From positions 3,649,223 to 3,713,222 of the forward strand of contig JABTTV010000001.1 of NCBI GenBank assembly GCA_015075725.1: DNA of 64,000 bases, in the 5' to 3' direction. The DNA comes from Anaerolineales bacterium. GTDB lineage: Bacteria > Chloroflexota > Anaerolineae > Anaerolineales > Villigracilaceae. Within the stretch, counting starts at the first letter, position 1. Each line of letters begins with the position of its first letter. The position numbers and the translations under genes are program-made. Below are positions 34,115 through 41,621 of the stretch, in pieces. A model generated the notes under the pieces. The model ran no database searches. It was not told the origin of the DNA and saw only the letters and a program-made list of their open reading frames with translations.

Positions 34115-34993
34115 TCAAGGCAATATGGGAATGAGCGCCTTGTACCACAGCAGGGCGATCGCCTCGTAACCCGAGCCATCGGGATGAAAACCATCGGGTG
34201 AAAGCGTTTCGTCGCTGGTGAAGATCCCGCTGCCATAAAAATCGACTGTCAGGACGCCGTATTCCCCCGACATGCTTGAAATTTCACGGTTATAACGATC
34301 GACCTGCAGGGACATCCGCTCGAGTTCCTCTGCGGTGATGGAGGGATAGATCTCATTGCGGGTCTGCGCCGGACGTTTCGACTGGTCGTCCAACTTTGCG
34401 ACGATCACCTCCGCCCCGGCTTTGCGCAAGTCGGATAAGATCTGGGCAAGGTTCCTGGAAAATCGTTCCAGGTCCGCGTCTTCATTCCCAGATGTCACCC
34501 GCGCTTCACCCGCATATAGTTCCCAGAGATCATTTCCGCCAATCCAAACCAGCACCACGGACGGCCTTCCCTGCGATCTGGCAGACTCCACTTCGGAAAC
34601 CGCGCGCTCCAACTGACCCGAAAAATTCTCATCCCCTCGAATTAAGTCGTCGGACGTCCAGCCGGTTTGCCCAAAGTTGATCACTGTGGAACCGGGACGA
34701 ATTTGGCTTACCCACTCCAATAGCCGTCCCGGATAGCCACGCCCGATCTCGTCACCGTCTCCCCTGGTGAGGTCGTCGCCGATGGTAATGATGTTGATGG
34801 GTCCGGCGGGCAGATCCCGAGGGGAGGAAAAGTCAAAGGTCGGTGTGGCAGGCACAGGGGTGGGCTGAGGCGTACTTTCGGGAGTCGAAGATGCCCTCAG
34901 AACAGAAGTCACGATGGGGACCGATCCATCTGCATGAATCTCCTGCCGGCAAGCCGTCACCAAAAACAAAAAGACCAAATAGAGAACATTCAT
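34115..34993 (-). CDS. SGNH/GDSL-like lipoprotein with altered nucleophile
   Basis: A 292-residue exported protein with lipobox VTAC and a Thr/Pro linker, then an SGNH hydrolase fold: block I IGDDLTRG, block III GGND, block V DGFHPDGSGYEAIAL. In canonical family members block I is GDS, with Ser as nucleophile; here residue 74 is Asp (codon GAC), while the catalytic Asp/His pair of block V is present. It may be a non-catalytic binding protein or use another mechanism. Start chosen at 34993, directly before the signal peptide; 35050 is a longer alternative. Confidence 0.85.
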   Translation of the reverse strand: MNVLYLVFLFLVTACRQEIHADGSVPIVTSVLRASSTPESTPQPTPVPATPTFDFSSPRDLPAGPINIITIGDDLTRGDGDEIGRGYPGRLLEWVSQIRPGSTVINFGQTGWTSDDLIRGDENFSGQLERAVSEVESARSQGRPSVVLVWIGGNDLWELYAGEARVTSGNEDADLERFSRNLAQILSDLRKAGAEVIVAKLDDQSKRPAQTRNEIYPSITAEELERMSLQVDRYNREISSMSGEYGVLTVDFYGSGIFTSDETLSPDGFHPDGSGYEAIALLWYKALIPILP

Positions 34994-35260
34994 CGACCGG
35001 CGAAAGCCCCCCGCCCGAAAATCATGAGCGCCGAATGAAAAGGATTTCATATTGAGGTTACACCAGCAAACAAAGGGCGGGAATTTCCAATCGCTCCGGT
35101 AATCGTGAGATATTTCATCGCAACCGCAAGACGGGCATTATACACCGAACATGACGGCGGTCTTTTCCACGGCGATGCCCTTACCGGCGCGGACCGAGTG
35201 TTTCTCTGCGGGCATGCGACTTTTCCAGCCGACCTGCGTATGCAACATCAAGGAGAAAAA

Positions 35261-35455
35261 ATGAACGCTCAACGAACAGCTTTACGACGGTCAAAACACG
35301 ACCGAATCATCGCCGGGGTGTGCGGCGGGCTTGGCGAGTTCTTCGGAATCAGCCCATTCTGGTTCCGCCTTGCCATGTTCATCGCCTTCATTCCGGGAGG
35401 CGTGCCGGGAATTTTGATCTACCTCATCGCGATGGTCGTCATCCCGTCGGAGTAA
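35261..35455 (+). CDS. PspC-domain protein
   Basis: A 64-residue protein that is essentially one PspC domain: basic N-terminus, RIIAGVCGGLGEFFGISPFW and a membrane helix (PGILIYLIAMVVIP). AAGGAG lies upstream of the ATG. In enterobacteria PspC senses envelope stress; the short stand-alone form is widespread and its role is unclear. The next gene, 32 bp downstream, is another small membrane protein, probably in one operon. Confidence 0.88.
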   Translation: MNAQRTALRRSKHDRIIAGVCGGLGEFFGISPFWFRLAMFIAFIPGGVPGILIYLIAMVVIPSE

Positions 35456-35487
35456 TAACCATATCCAACACATGGAAGGAGAACGAC

Positions 35488-35709
35488 ATGTCCACTGACG
35501 TCAGTTCAAGCGGCGAGAAAAAAGAAAAAACAAAATACCTTTATCGAGGCGGCGGGTCGGATGCGGTGTATGGATTTGGCCTGCTCGGCGCGTGGTATTA
35601 CTACCTCTCGACAGCAACCTCCCTTGGGATGGGCCTGCTGGGCATCCTGAAAGGAATCATCTGGCCGGCGATGCTGGTATTTGAAGCCCTGAAATTCCTT
35701 GGGATGTAA
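35488..35709 (+). CDS. Small membrane protein downstream of PspC
   Basis: A 73-residue protein with a charged N-terminus, then DAVYGFGLLGAWYYYLSTAT and a second hydrophobic stretch (LGILKGIIWPAMLVFEALKF). AAGGAG lies 7 nt before the ATG at 35488. Similar small proteins of unknown function are common in environmental bacteria. Position suggests co-expression with the PspC-domain gene and a possible envelope role (inference). Confidence 0.8.
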   Translation: MSTDVSSSGEKKEKTKYLYRGGGSDAVYGFGLLGAWYYYLSTATSLGMGLLGILKGIIWPAMLVFEALKFLGM

Positions 35710-35742
35710 AAAAGCGGCTCGCGCCGCGGATGAGATGAAATT

Positions 35743-35784
35743 GCGCCTGCGAAGCCGGACTCGCAGGCGCATCCTGTTTTTTAT
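35743..35784 (+). terminator. Terminator after the PspC operon
   Basis: GCGCCTGCGA (35743-35752) pairs with TCGCAGGCGC (35761-35770), followed shortly by a six-T run. It lies between the convergent PspC operon and the LysM gene. Confidence 0.75.
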
Positions 35785-35798
35785 TTCAGCGTGCAGAA

Positions 35799-36374
35799 TC
35801 AGCGAACCCGAATCACCTGACCCGGGTAGATAAGATTGACATCCCAAATCTGCGGGTTGAGCTGCTGCAGGGCGTAGACGGTGGTTCCGTACCAGGCTGC
35901 GATGCTCCGCATGGTCTGACCGTAGGTGACGGTGTGATAGGCGGGCGCGGCGGGCACGTAGATCACCTGACCGGCATAGATCAGGCTGGCGCTCCAGATA
36001 TTCGGATTGGCGGCAAGCAAGTCGTTGACGGTGACCCCATGCGCGGCTGCGATCTTCGCAAGGGTATCGCCCCACTGGACGACATATGTCCCGGAATAGG
36101 AATATGAATAGGTCACCGGTGTATAGGAGTACGAAGACCCGGTCGGGATGTAAAGGACCTGCCCGGCATACACCCACCAGCCCAAGCCCGGGTTCGCGGC
36201 GCGGATTGCTTCGACGGTGGTGCCGCAATAAGCGGCGATCCCGCTCAGGGTATCTCCCCATTGGACGGTGACATAGGAACTACAATACCAGGCGGAGGCG
36301 GGCCGGGTAAAACCAAGAGCAGCAACAAGGACGGCAAGCAGAAGGAATATTTGAATTCTTCGTTTCTGGGTCAT
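35799..36374 (-). CDS. Exported protein with three LysM domains
   Basis: A 191-residue secreted protein with a signal peptide (cleavage probably after ASA) and three LysM repeats at about residues 33-78, 95-140 and 147-190, each with the pattern QWGDTLxxIAA, NPx and GQVxxxP. A Tyr/Ser-rich linker joins the first two. LysM modules bind N-acetylglucosamine-containing glycans. No catalytic domain is present, so it is probably a cell-envelope binding protein. Confidence 0.92.
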   Translation of the reverse strand: MTQKRRIQIFLLLAVLVAALGFTRPASAWYCSSYVTVQWGDTLSGIAAYCGTTVEAIRAANPGLGWWVYAGQVLYIPTGSSYSYTPVTYSYSYSGTYVVQWGDTLAKIAAAHGVTVNDLLAANPNIWSASLIYAGQVIYVPAAPAYHTVTYGQTMRSIAAWYGTTVYALQQLNPQIWDVNLIYPGQVIRVR

Positions 36375-36505
36375 ACAATCTCTCCTTTCAGAATTTCGAG
36401 CAATTCAAGATCATCCATAAGAACCCGGTTCAGCCGCAATGGATTCGCAGTTCTCATTATAGGCATTTCCCGCCGATGTTCAAGCACCAGGTCAGCAGAG
36501 CATTT

Positions 36506-36796
36506 TTATCCGCCGACCAAGAGCACGGTCCCTTCCTCCCACTTGAGCGTGGACGAGGGCGCTTCCTTCCTGCGGACTTGCTCAGCCATATCGCGGACGA
36601 TATCCATGCGCCGCCCAGCCGCCCACGGATATGCCTTGTCCCATTCGGCGTCCGTTTTCGGAAACCAGATGATGGCGAAGGTACCCTCGCCGCCGAACTC
36701 CCAATAAAACTCGCAGGTATTTTTCTTGAACAGTGAGCCTTCGGTATATTGGATCGTGCCGGAGCGACCTTTGGTGATGATGTTGACCTTCGCCAT
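36506..36796 (-). CDS. Conserved-looking protein of unknown function
   Basis: A 96-residue soluble protein starting MAKVNIITKGRSGTIQYTEG, with an aromatic core (CEFYWEFGGEGTFAIIWFP) and the block YPWAAGRRMDIVRDMAEQVR. GAGGAG lies 7 nt before the ATG. I do not recognise a named family. It borders the restriction-gene scar region but shows no sign of decay itself. Confidence 0.65.
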   Translation of the reverse strand: MAKVNIITKGRSGTIQYTEGSLFKKNTCEFYWEFGGEGTFAIIWFPKTDAEWDKAYPWAAGRRMDIVRDMAEQVRRKEAPSSTLKWEEGTVLLVGG

Positions 36797-36808
36797 ATCT
36801 AAAGCTCC

Positions 36809-37026
36809 TCAAGGAGTGGTATCGTCTTCGAGCGCGTGGATGATGGCAAGTATAACGCCATCAATTTCGTTCATCACATCGTTGTTCCAAAAGCGGATCA
36901 CTAGTTGACGCCCAACTGGTCGTTGCAGATGGCTGCCCAGAGTTTGCGTATGGCGGGGGTAAGTTCTTTTCGCAGCTCGATGGCGTGGGTTCTGATTTTG
37001 GGGCTGCTCCTGGGTGGGCGCGGCAT
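36809..37026 (-). pseudogene. DUF559 endonuclease-like gene, internal deletion
   Basis: The 5' piece (37026-36901) reads MPRPPRSSPKIRTHAIELRK and ELTPAIRKLWAAICNDQLG, then a stop. The 3' piece, in another frame, reads VIRFWNNDVMNEIDGVILAI. These are the start and end of a DUF559 (very-short-patch-repair-like endonuclease) protein. Roughly the central 70 residues with the catalytic core are missing and the two ends are joined out of frame at about 36905. Confidence 0.75.
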
Positions 37027-37311
37027 TTCTGCCCCTCCCTAGCCCACCCCAAATGCGACCCGCGAAGTGCGGCGGGTCGCACACGCATCTGTAGGAGTGA
37101 CTCGCCTGGGGCTGACTTGCGCCTTGTCTGGCTAGACTCTCTTGCTTGACAATACGCCCGATGGCATTGAAGAGTCGCCCCTACCCATTGAAAGCCTCGC
37201 TCAACAAGGACTCAAACAACCCCTCGATGGTTCGACACGCCCTATCGGGCAGTCGACACGCCGCCCGCGTAGGGCAGAGAGTAGAAATTCGAGAGTAGAT
37301 AAAAGTGATTA
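37027..37311. other. Non-coding scar with hairpin and HsdS-like tail
   Basis: No intact gene. It contains the hairpin GCGACCCGC/GCGGGTCGC near 37057-37080, the HsdS-like tail at 37181-37228, and TCGACACG-type short repeats at 37230-37270 that recur at 37840-37935. Confidence 0.4.
37181..37228 (-). pseudogene. HsdS-like C-terminal tail, remnant A
   Basis: On the minus strand the bases read IEGLFESLLSEAFNG followed by a stop. This matches the usual C-terminal end of type I restriction specificity subunits (pattern IxxLFxSLLxxAF). Nothing upstream continues the frame. Confidence 0.4.
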
Positions 37312-37791
37312 TCATTCTTCATCGTCATCGCTCTCAATCCACTTTTTCAATCTATCATTAACATCGTCTATCACTTTAAGTAGATGCTCATCCACTATCC
37401 ATTCACTTCCTTGCGAATCGATGATGTTTAGCTCTGGTGGTGCAGGGGGTTCAGGAATTTCTATTCGAGTTGGGAAAGGCAGGCTAAGCCAGTGGTCATA
37501 TGCTTCTTGCATTGGGCGATAATACTCTCGATGTTTCAATAATTTTTCGCCCAATATCTTTCTCCAAGATGTAAGCGCATTAGATACTTTCCCCTCTTCG
37601 ACTTGTACCAGCATTTTCTCAATCAAACGTGCCTCACGAATCAAAGCATACTCGATATGGGGTGACGGTTGATATTGCAAATGGAATCTTCCGTCTTTGT
37701 CGACTTCAAAGTTGCTGACATGTTTAATGCGTTCCTCAACAATTGGAAGTCGGCGCTCAAGAAATTCGCGTTCTAACAATTTATCTCCCAT
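37312..37791 (-). CDS. Hypothetical protein inside the restriction scar
   Basis: A 159-residue soluble, charged protein (MGDKLLEREFLERRLPIVEE, ending KKWIESDDDEE) of unknown family. It has a helical central part and a Pro-rich stretch (IEIPEPPAPPELN). The reading frame extends upstream to 37959 but that part only translates short repeats. The start at 37791 lies inside an HsdS-like tail read in another frame. Codon use looks normal, so it may be an intact accessory gene of a lost restriction locus. Confidence 0.55.
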   Translation of the reverse strand: MGDKLLEREFLERRLPIVEERIKHVSNFEVDKDGRFHLQYQPSPHIEYALIREARLIEKMLVQVEEGKVSNALTSWRKILGEKLLKHREYYRPMQEAYDHWLSLPFPTRIEIPEPPAPPELNIIDSQGSEWIVDEHLLKVIDDVNDRLKKWIESDDDEE

Positions 37792-37834
37792 CTCCAAAAC
37801 TCTCCGCCAACAACGCCTCAAACAACCTCTCGAT
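37781..37834 (-). pseudogene. HsdS-like C-terminal tail, remnant B
   Basis: On the minus strand the bases read IERLFEALLAESFGDGR and then a stop, again the HsdS tail pattern and clearly related to remnant A (IEGLFESLLSEAF). It is joined upstream to repeat-like sequence and not to the rest of an hsdS gene. Confidence 0.4.
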
Positions 37835-37990
37835 GTCTCGACAGGCTCGACACGGCGCCTGCCTCCCCGCCTCGCGAGGCTCAAACGCCGAGTTCCTCCC
37901 CCGCAGGGACTCGATGCCTCGATGAACTCGACACGACTCCCGCGCCACCATGCCCGCAAACTCTTCTTGCAGGCACGATATCAATAAAAT

Positions 37991-38098
37991 ATTTTCGATC
38001 TTGACTTTGGAATGGTCGCGCAAATACCATCCCGCGGCTTCCAGTTGCGGATCAATCATTTCCTTGCGCGTGCGTTCTTCGGAGAGTTTGCGGAGCAT
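37991..38098 (-). pseudogene. HsdR N-terminal fragment, copy 1
   Basis: The frame reads MLRKLSEERTRKEMIDPQLE and AAGWYLRDHSKVKIEN, which is the typical start of a type I restriction endonuclease R subunit. After about 36 residues similarity stops and the frame enters short repeats. The enzyme would normally exceed 700 residues. Confidence 0.6.
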
Positions 38099-38116
38099 AT
38101 CAACCGTGTCGTTTGA

Positions 38117-38935
38117 TCAAATTCCCTTCGTGATCCGCCAGCCATACACGCCCATCCCGAGCAAGACTAGCAGGTGAATCAGATAAGCAACCCCGCCGAT
38201 GCCCGACAAGTCCGCCTGGCTGGCATACCGCAACAGAGCAACGAGCGCGAACAATCCTGAAACGATATAGGAGATGGACATTACCCGCACCCGGCTCCAG
38301 TCATTCTCCCGCATAGATTGCAGGTTTAGCGCCCCAAAGGACAAAAACCACGCGGAGAGGGCGCGGGCAGTGAGCGGAGTCAACGCCCAGGGCCAGAATG
38401 GAATCAGGGCTTGCGGCGCGAAGAAGAGTCCCAGCGCGATCACAATTCCAACTGCGCCATGAACGGTCAGAACCAAGCGAAACCAGGCTGGCAGGCTCGC
38501 TGTATGCTCGGAGTCCGCTCCGGGAAGGCGTTGTTGAAGCCAGGCGGCCGCCACCAGCTCGACGGGAAAAAGAACATAGATCCCCAGCCAACTCCAGGCT
38601 GCGGCCCGGGTCAGCCAATTCTGGCTGGCAAGATGGAATTTATCGAGATGCAGAAGCGTAGCCGCAAGCGTAACGAACATGAAAACCAGCAACCCCACTG
38701 CGGGACCGCGCACGCGGGCCCAATCCGTTTCGCGCGCGGACAAGTATCCGAAGACCATCGTCCCAAAATAAAATCCGCCCAGGGTGGCAGCCGTGAGTGA
38801 AGATTGGATCGTCCAGGCGAAATATACATCGGTCTGGCCGGAAAATACAAACAACTGGATGCCTGCCACGAGGCTGAGAAGACTCCCCAAACGGAAGGAA
38901 TTTCGAAACCAGGGATGAATCTGTTTCACCTGCAC
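38117..38935 (-). CDS. Polytopic membrane protein with internal duplication
   Basis: A 272-residue protein with seven or eight helices and no recognised family. Two parts resemble each other: one ends YLSARETDWARVRG and the other LQSMRENDWSRVRV, each preceded by a helix and followed by another, so the protein seems to be two copies of a four-helix unit. The GTG start at 38935 has GGAGG 6 nt upstream. The ribosome binding site lies directly beside an HsdR-like remnant. Confidence 0.7.
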   Translation of the reverse strand: MQVKQIHPWFRNSFRLGSLLSLVAGIQLFVFSGQTDVYFAWTIQSSLTAATLGGFYFGTMVFGYLSARETDWARVRGPAVGLLVFMFVTLAATLLHLDKFHLASQNWLTRAAAWSWLGIYVLFPVELVAAAWLQQRLPGADSEHTASLPAWFRLVLTVHGAVGIVIALGLFFAPQALIPFWPWALTPLTARALSAWFLSFGALNLQSMRENDWSRVRVMSISYIVSGLFALVALLRYASQADLSGIGGVAYLIHLLVLLGMGVYGWRITKGI

Positions 38936-38949
38936 GATGCGCCTCCTAT

Positions 38950-39020
38950 GTCGTCATGGTCATGCAAATGCCATCCCGCACGTTCCAGCTGCGGGTCGGG
39001 TCTTCACTGATCTTACGTGC
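38950..39020 (-). pseudogene. HsdR N-terminal fragment, copy 2
   Basis: The minus strand reads ARKISED and, after a one-base frameshift, DPQLERAGWHLHDHDD. This is the same N-terminal HsdR segment as copy 1 (IDPQLEAAGWYLRDHSKV). It is truncated at the ribosome binding site of the membrane protein gene. Confidence 0.5.
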
Positions 39021-39068
39021 GCCAGCGGTTTCATCCTGGAGAGAATTTTCCAATCGGTCTCGGGGGAA

Positions 39069-39138
39069 TTATTTTGCATGGTCGGTCACCTTGGATTGGT
39101 CACGCAACCATCAACCCTCCCGTTCCAGCCGCGGGCGA
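39069..39138 (-). pseudogene. HsdR N-terminal fragment, copy 3
   Basis: The minus strand reads RPRLEREG-stop-WLRDQSKVTDHAK and then a stop. The alignment to copy 1 is clear (PQLEAAGWYLRDHSKV); an in-frame TGA interrupts it. The rest of 38936-39302 holds no gene. Confidence 0.5.
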
Positions 39139-39302
39139 TGAGTGCCAGTTTAGGACGGGACAAATGCCCGCCTAGCGACAATCGTTGTATCGATTATAAG
39201 TTGAAATTATCCATCCCATTGCGCAATAAAACCATGAATCGCGGGTGCGCGCCTGCACACACCACCCTCATGCCGATGCAGCGAAAGGCATCCTATTCCT
39301 CC

Positions 39303-39668
39303 CTACAGCCCCATAAGCATCCTGAAAATCAGCCGTGACAACCTGACTACTATCTCCCATACATCCTCGAATAAGGATGCCATCAGGATGGCAAGAACCA
39401 GATCGAGAGCAAGCCGCCACCATACGTTCGACGGCCGTTTGCTGAAGACGAATTCGATCCACCTCCAGATCTGCGGCATGAGCAGCAACATCAGGAAAAA
39501 GACCACTGTCATAATTGGGATGGTGGTGTAGCCTGCGACGATAATGTAGAGAAAAACGCCGACTGCGGAAACTGCAATCAGCGCGCTGATCAAACGCCAG
39601 AGCGGGTTATTAAGCCGGCTTTTCTGCCAGGCAGGTTTAATTTCATCAGGTTCGTTTTTTTGAGTCAT
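39303..39668 (-). CDS. Small membrane protein, unknown function
   Basis: A 121-residue protein with a charged N-terminus, two clear helices (about residues 24-48 and 50-68) and a possible third near 87-103. AAGGAG lies 5 nt before the ATG. No family is recognised. It stands alone between the restriction scar and the GT-C cluster. Confidence 0.7.
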   Translation of the reverse strand: MTQKNEPDEIKPAWQKSRLNNPLWRLISALIAVSAVGVFLYIIVAGYTTIPIMTVVFFLMLLLMPQIWRWIEFVFSKRPSNVWWRLALDLVLAILMASLFEDVWEIVVRLSRLIFRMLMGL

Positions 39669-39765
39669 ATTCTCCTTACCAATTTATAAATTACCATTTA
39701 CAACGCTGCGCTGTAAGAACGAATCTACCATGTTAATGAATCGTCCGCCTGCCCTGCAAGCGCGA

Positions 39766-39861
39766 TCACTTGAGTATCACCCAAATAGCCAGGAAAACAG
39801 CCAGAGAGCAACAAATTCCGAAACCACGCATGGAATCCGCTTCAAATTTATTTGTACGCAT
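39766..39861 (-). CDS. Tiny single-helix ORF after the GT-C remnant
   Basis: A 31-codon ORF (MRTNKFEADSMRGFGICCSL and a hydrophobic end VFLAIWVILK). A GGAGG lies 13 nt before this ATG; a GTG three codons upstream overlaps the stop of the remnant gene. Translation is uncertain; it could be a small membrane protein coupled to the lost full-length gene. Confidence 0.3.
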   Translation of the reverse strand: MRTNKFEADSMRGFGICCSLAVFLAIWVILK

Positions 39862-39866
39862 ATTCT

Positions 39867-40018
39867 TCACCTGACCTCCAACCGGTACACCCTCACGCCT
39901 TCCTCATCGAAAATCAAGCGGAGATCCAAGTAAGGGTCATAGACTTCAATCGCTTCCGTTGCAGCGATATGCCGAATATGGAAAAATCGCGCTGCATGGC
40001 CATCCTTTCCCGATCCAC
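39867..40018 (-). pseudogene. C-terminal remnant of a GT-C-like gene
   Basis: The minus-strand frame reads IRHIAATEAIEVYDPYLDLR then LIFDEEGVRVYRLEVR and a proper stop. This is homologous to the C-terminus of the intact gene at 41622-43295 (IRYIATQERIEVFDPVMDVQ, then LIYDEDGVRIYRL). Only about 50 codons remain, cut at the end of the neighbouring gene at 40020. It looks like what is left of a tandem paralogue after deletion. Confidence 0.75.
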
Positions 40019-40019
40019 A

Positions 40020-41462
40020 CTATGGCGCAGATGATCTCATCCGAAAAAACAAGGCCACCATTAAAATCTCAATGCCGAAAAGCGGGAGAAGGCTTTTCGC
40101 CCCGGTTAGCGAAAAAATATCCAAGCCGCGGTTGTTCATCAGTTCGCCGCCCAACACATTGGGCAGGCAGATATCGTAAATAACAGACCCGTTATAAATT
40201 GGAATCATCTTCCCTTCGAAGACCATTTCGAGGTAGGCCGCCAGCCCCGTCTCGGCGCTGGCGGCGATGAGCAGGTTTTGAAATAGAGAGACAGCGGCTG
40301 ATGCGAATAAGACTGGAGCCAAGCGAATGGGAAGGAACGCCAGCGGGAGCGCAAACAACGGAAGGATCGGTATGATATGACGAGGCGTGAAAGAGACACC
40401 TCCCCACCACATGTAATAGCCTGAAATCACCAACAAGTAGACCAGGATCGAAACCAGGCTGAATGCCAGTTCGGGCAGGAACCGTGTTTGCCGAGCCATA
40501 AAATAATAACCCACCACACCCAGTAGCAGGATCGGGCATTGCCAAAAAATGCCGAACGTGGGATGCAGGGTTTGATAATAGAACACCAGCAGATCCGGCG
40601 CGCCAATGCCCATCAAGTTCGCGGCATGCGCCTCCTTGAAAGTTTCGTCTGCTTCATGGAGATAACCGAGAGCAAGAGGGGTCCCATATATGCTCAGGTT
40701 GTAAAGCGCAAGAAGCACCACGGGAATCGCAATGCCTGACAGGAGGGATGCGTAGATCCCCATATTCCAATGCTGGCCGATGGAATAAAGCGTAAAAATA
40801 ATGTAAACAATCAGGGTGAGAATGAGGATAAGCGTGGGATATTCGGTAATAACGGCGAAACCCATCAGAAAGCCGGAGAGAAACACCAATGCGGGTCGGG
40901 CAGCCGCTGCTCCCCGGATGCTGAACCAGATCGCAAAGGCAAGAAAATACAATACTGCGGCAAGCGTGTGCCCATAGAAGGCTGTTGCGTATTTGAACAG
41001 GGGCGTCCCCAAACATATGCCCATGGTGACAAGGAAGGCAACCCACTTTCCACCATTAAGGCGTCTCACCAGTAGATACAATACTGGCGCAAGGAGAGCC
41101 GACGGAAAACCAATCGCCCAAAACGTGATCCACTCGCGAAATAGCCGAGGGGTAAGGCGGATGTCCGATTTATAGTAAATCCAACGCAAAGGATAATAAA
41201 CCGCCGTCCCCAACACCGAAGCGCCGATCGCTTTATCGGAATAATAATGCCCATCATAGTAAGCTTTATCATTTGTGTATAGTTCCGCGTTGTGATAGGA
41301 ATCGATCTCCAGCCTCCCCTCATCAACAACAGCTTTTACCAACGCCAGCCGCGAATTGATATTGACGTCACGTTCGCTCGAGATGTATCCATAGGCAACA
41401 AGCGCGATAAAAAAAATGATCACCGCTTCCCGTATGTATGTCGAATTACCAATGTGCTTCAT
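40020..41462 (-). CDS. GT-C-like polytopic membrane protein
   Basis: A 480-residue membrane protein with about eleven helices. The N-terminal extracytoplasmic loop contains YTNDKAYYDGHYYSDKAIGA, reminiscent of Asp-containing first loops of GT-C (PMT/ArnT-type) glycosyltransferases. I chose the ATG at 41462: a TTGACG-N18-TAGAAT promoter ends 8 nt before it, so a longer start to 41597 would lie upstream of the transcript. It is downstream of a second GT-C-like gene. Substrate unknown; probably lipid-linked sugar transfer to an envelope glycan or protein. Confidence 0.75.
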   Translation of the reverse strand: MKHIGNSTYIREAVIIFFIALVAYGYISSERDVNINSRLALVKAVVDEGRLEIDSYHNAELYTNDKAYYDGHYYSDKAIGASVLGTAVYYPLRWIYYKSDIRLTPRLFREWITFWAIGFPSALLAPVLYLLVRRLNGGKWVAFLVTMGICLGTPLFKYATAFYGHTLAAVLYFLAFAIWFSIRGAAAARPALVFLSGFLMGFAVITEYPTLILILTLIVYIIFTLYSIGQHWNMGIYASLLSGIAIPVVLLALYNLSIYGTPLALGYLHEADETFKEAHAANLMGIGAPDLLVFYYQTLHPTFGIFWQCPILLLGVVGYYFMARQTRFLPELAFSLVSILVYLLVISGYYMWWGGVSFTPRHIIPILPLFALPLAFLPIRLAPVLFASAAVSLFQNLLIAASAETGLAAYLEMVFEGKMIPIYNGSVIYDICLPNVLGGELMNNRGLDIFSLTGAKSLLPLFGIEILMVALFFRMRSSAP

Positions 41463-41470
41463 GCGCAGGG

Positions 41471-41500
41471 ATTCTACACGTTTGCCTGTTGGAACGTCAA
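41471..41500 (-). promoter_or_regulatory. Promoter for a leaderless mRNA (gene at 40020-41462)
   Basis: On the minus strand TTGACG (41500-41495) and TAGAAT (41476-41471) are 18 nt apart, and the ATG begins 8 nt after the -10 box. No Shine-Dalgarno is present. Confidence 0.6.
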
Positions 41501-41621
41501 TCCTGACATCCGGAGAAGCATGATTTCCTCGAATCGCCATGAAACAACCAATCTGGGCGCCCATGCGCACTTCAATACGTACCCAGTTTTCATTCAAAAC
41601 CGAGGATTTAAATCGGTTTTT

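Noticed and set aside
37792..37959. N-terminal extension of the 159-residue ORF
   Set aside because: It translates short TCGACACG-type repeats and has no protein-like pattern.
41463..41597. Longer start for the 40020-41462 gene
   Set aside because: A good promoter lies inside this stretch, and the added residues have no membrane or family character.
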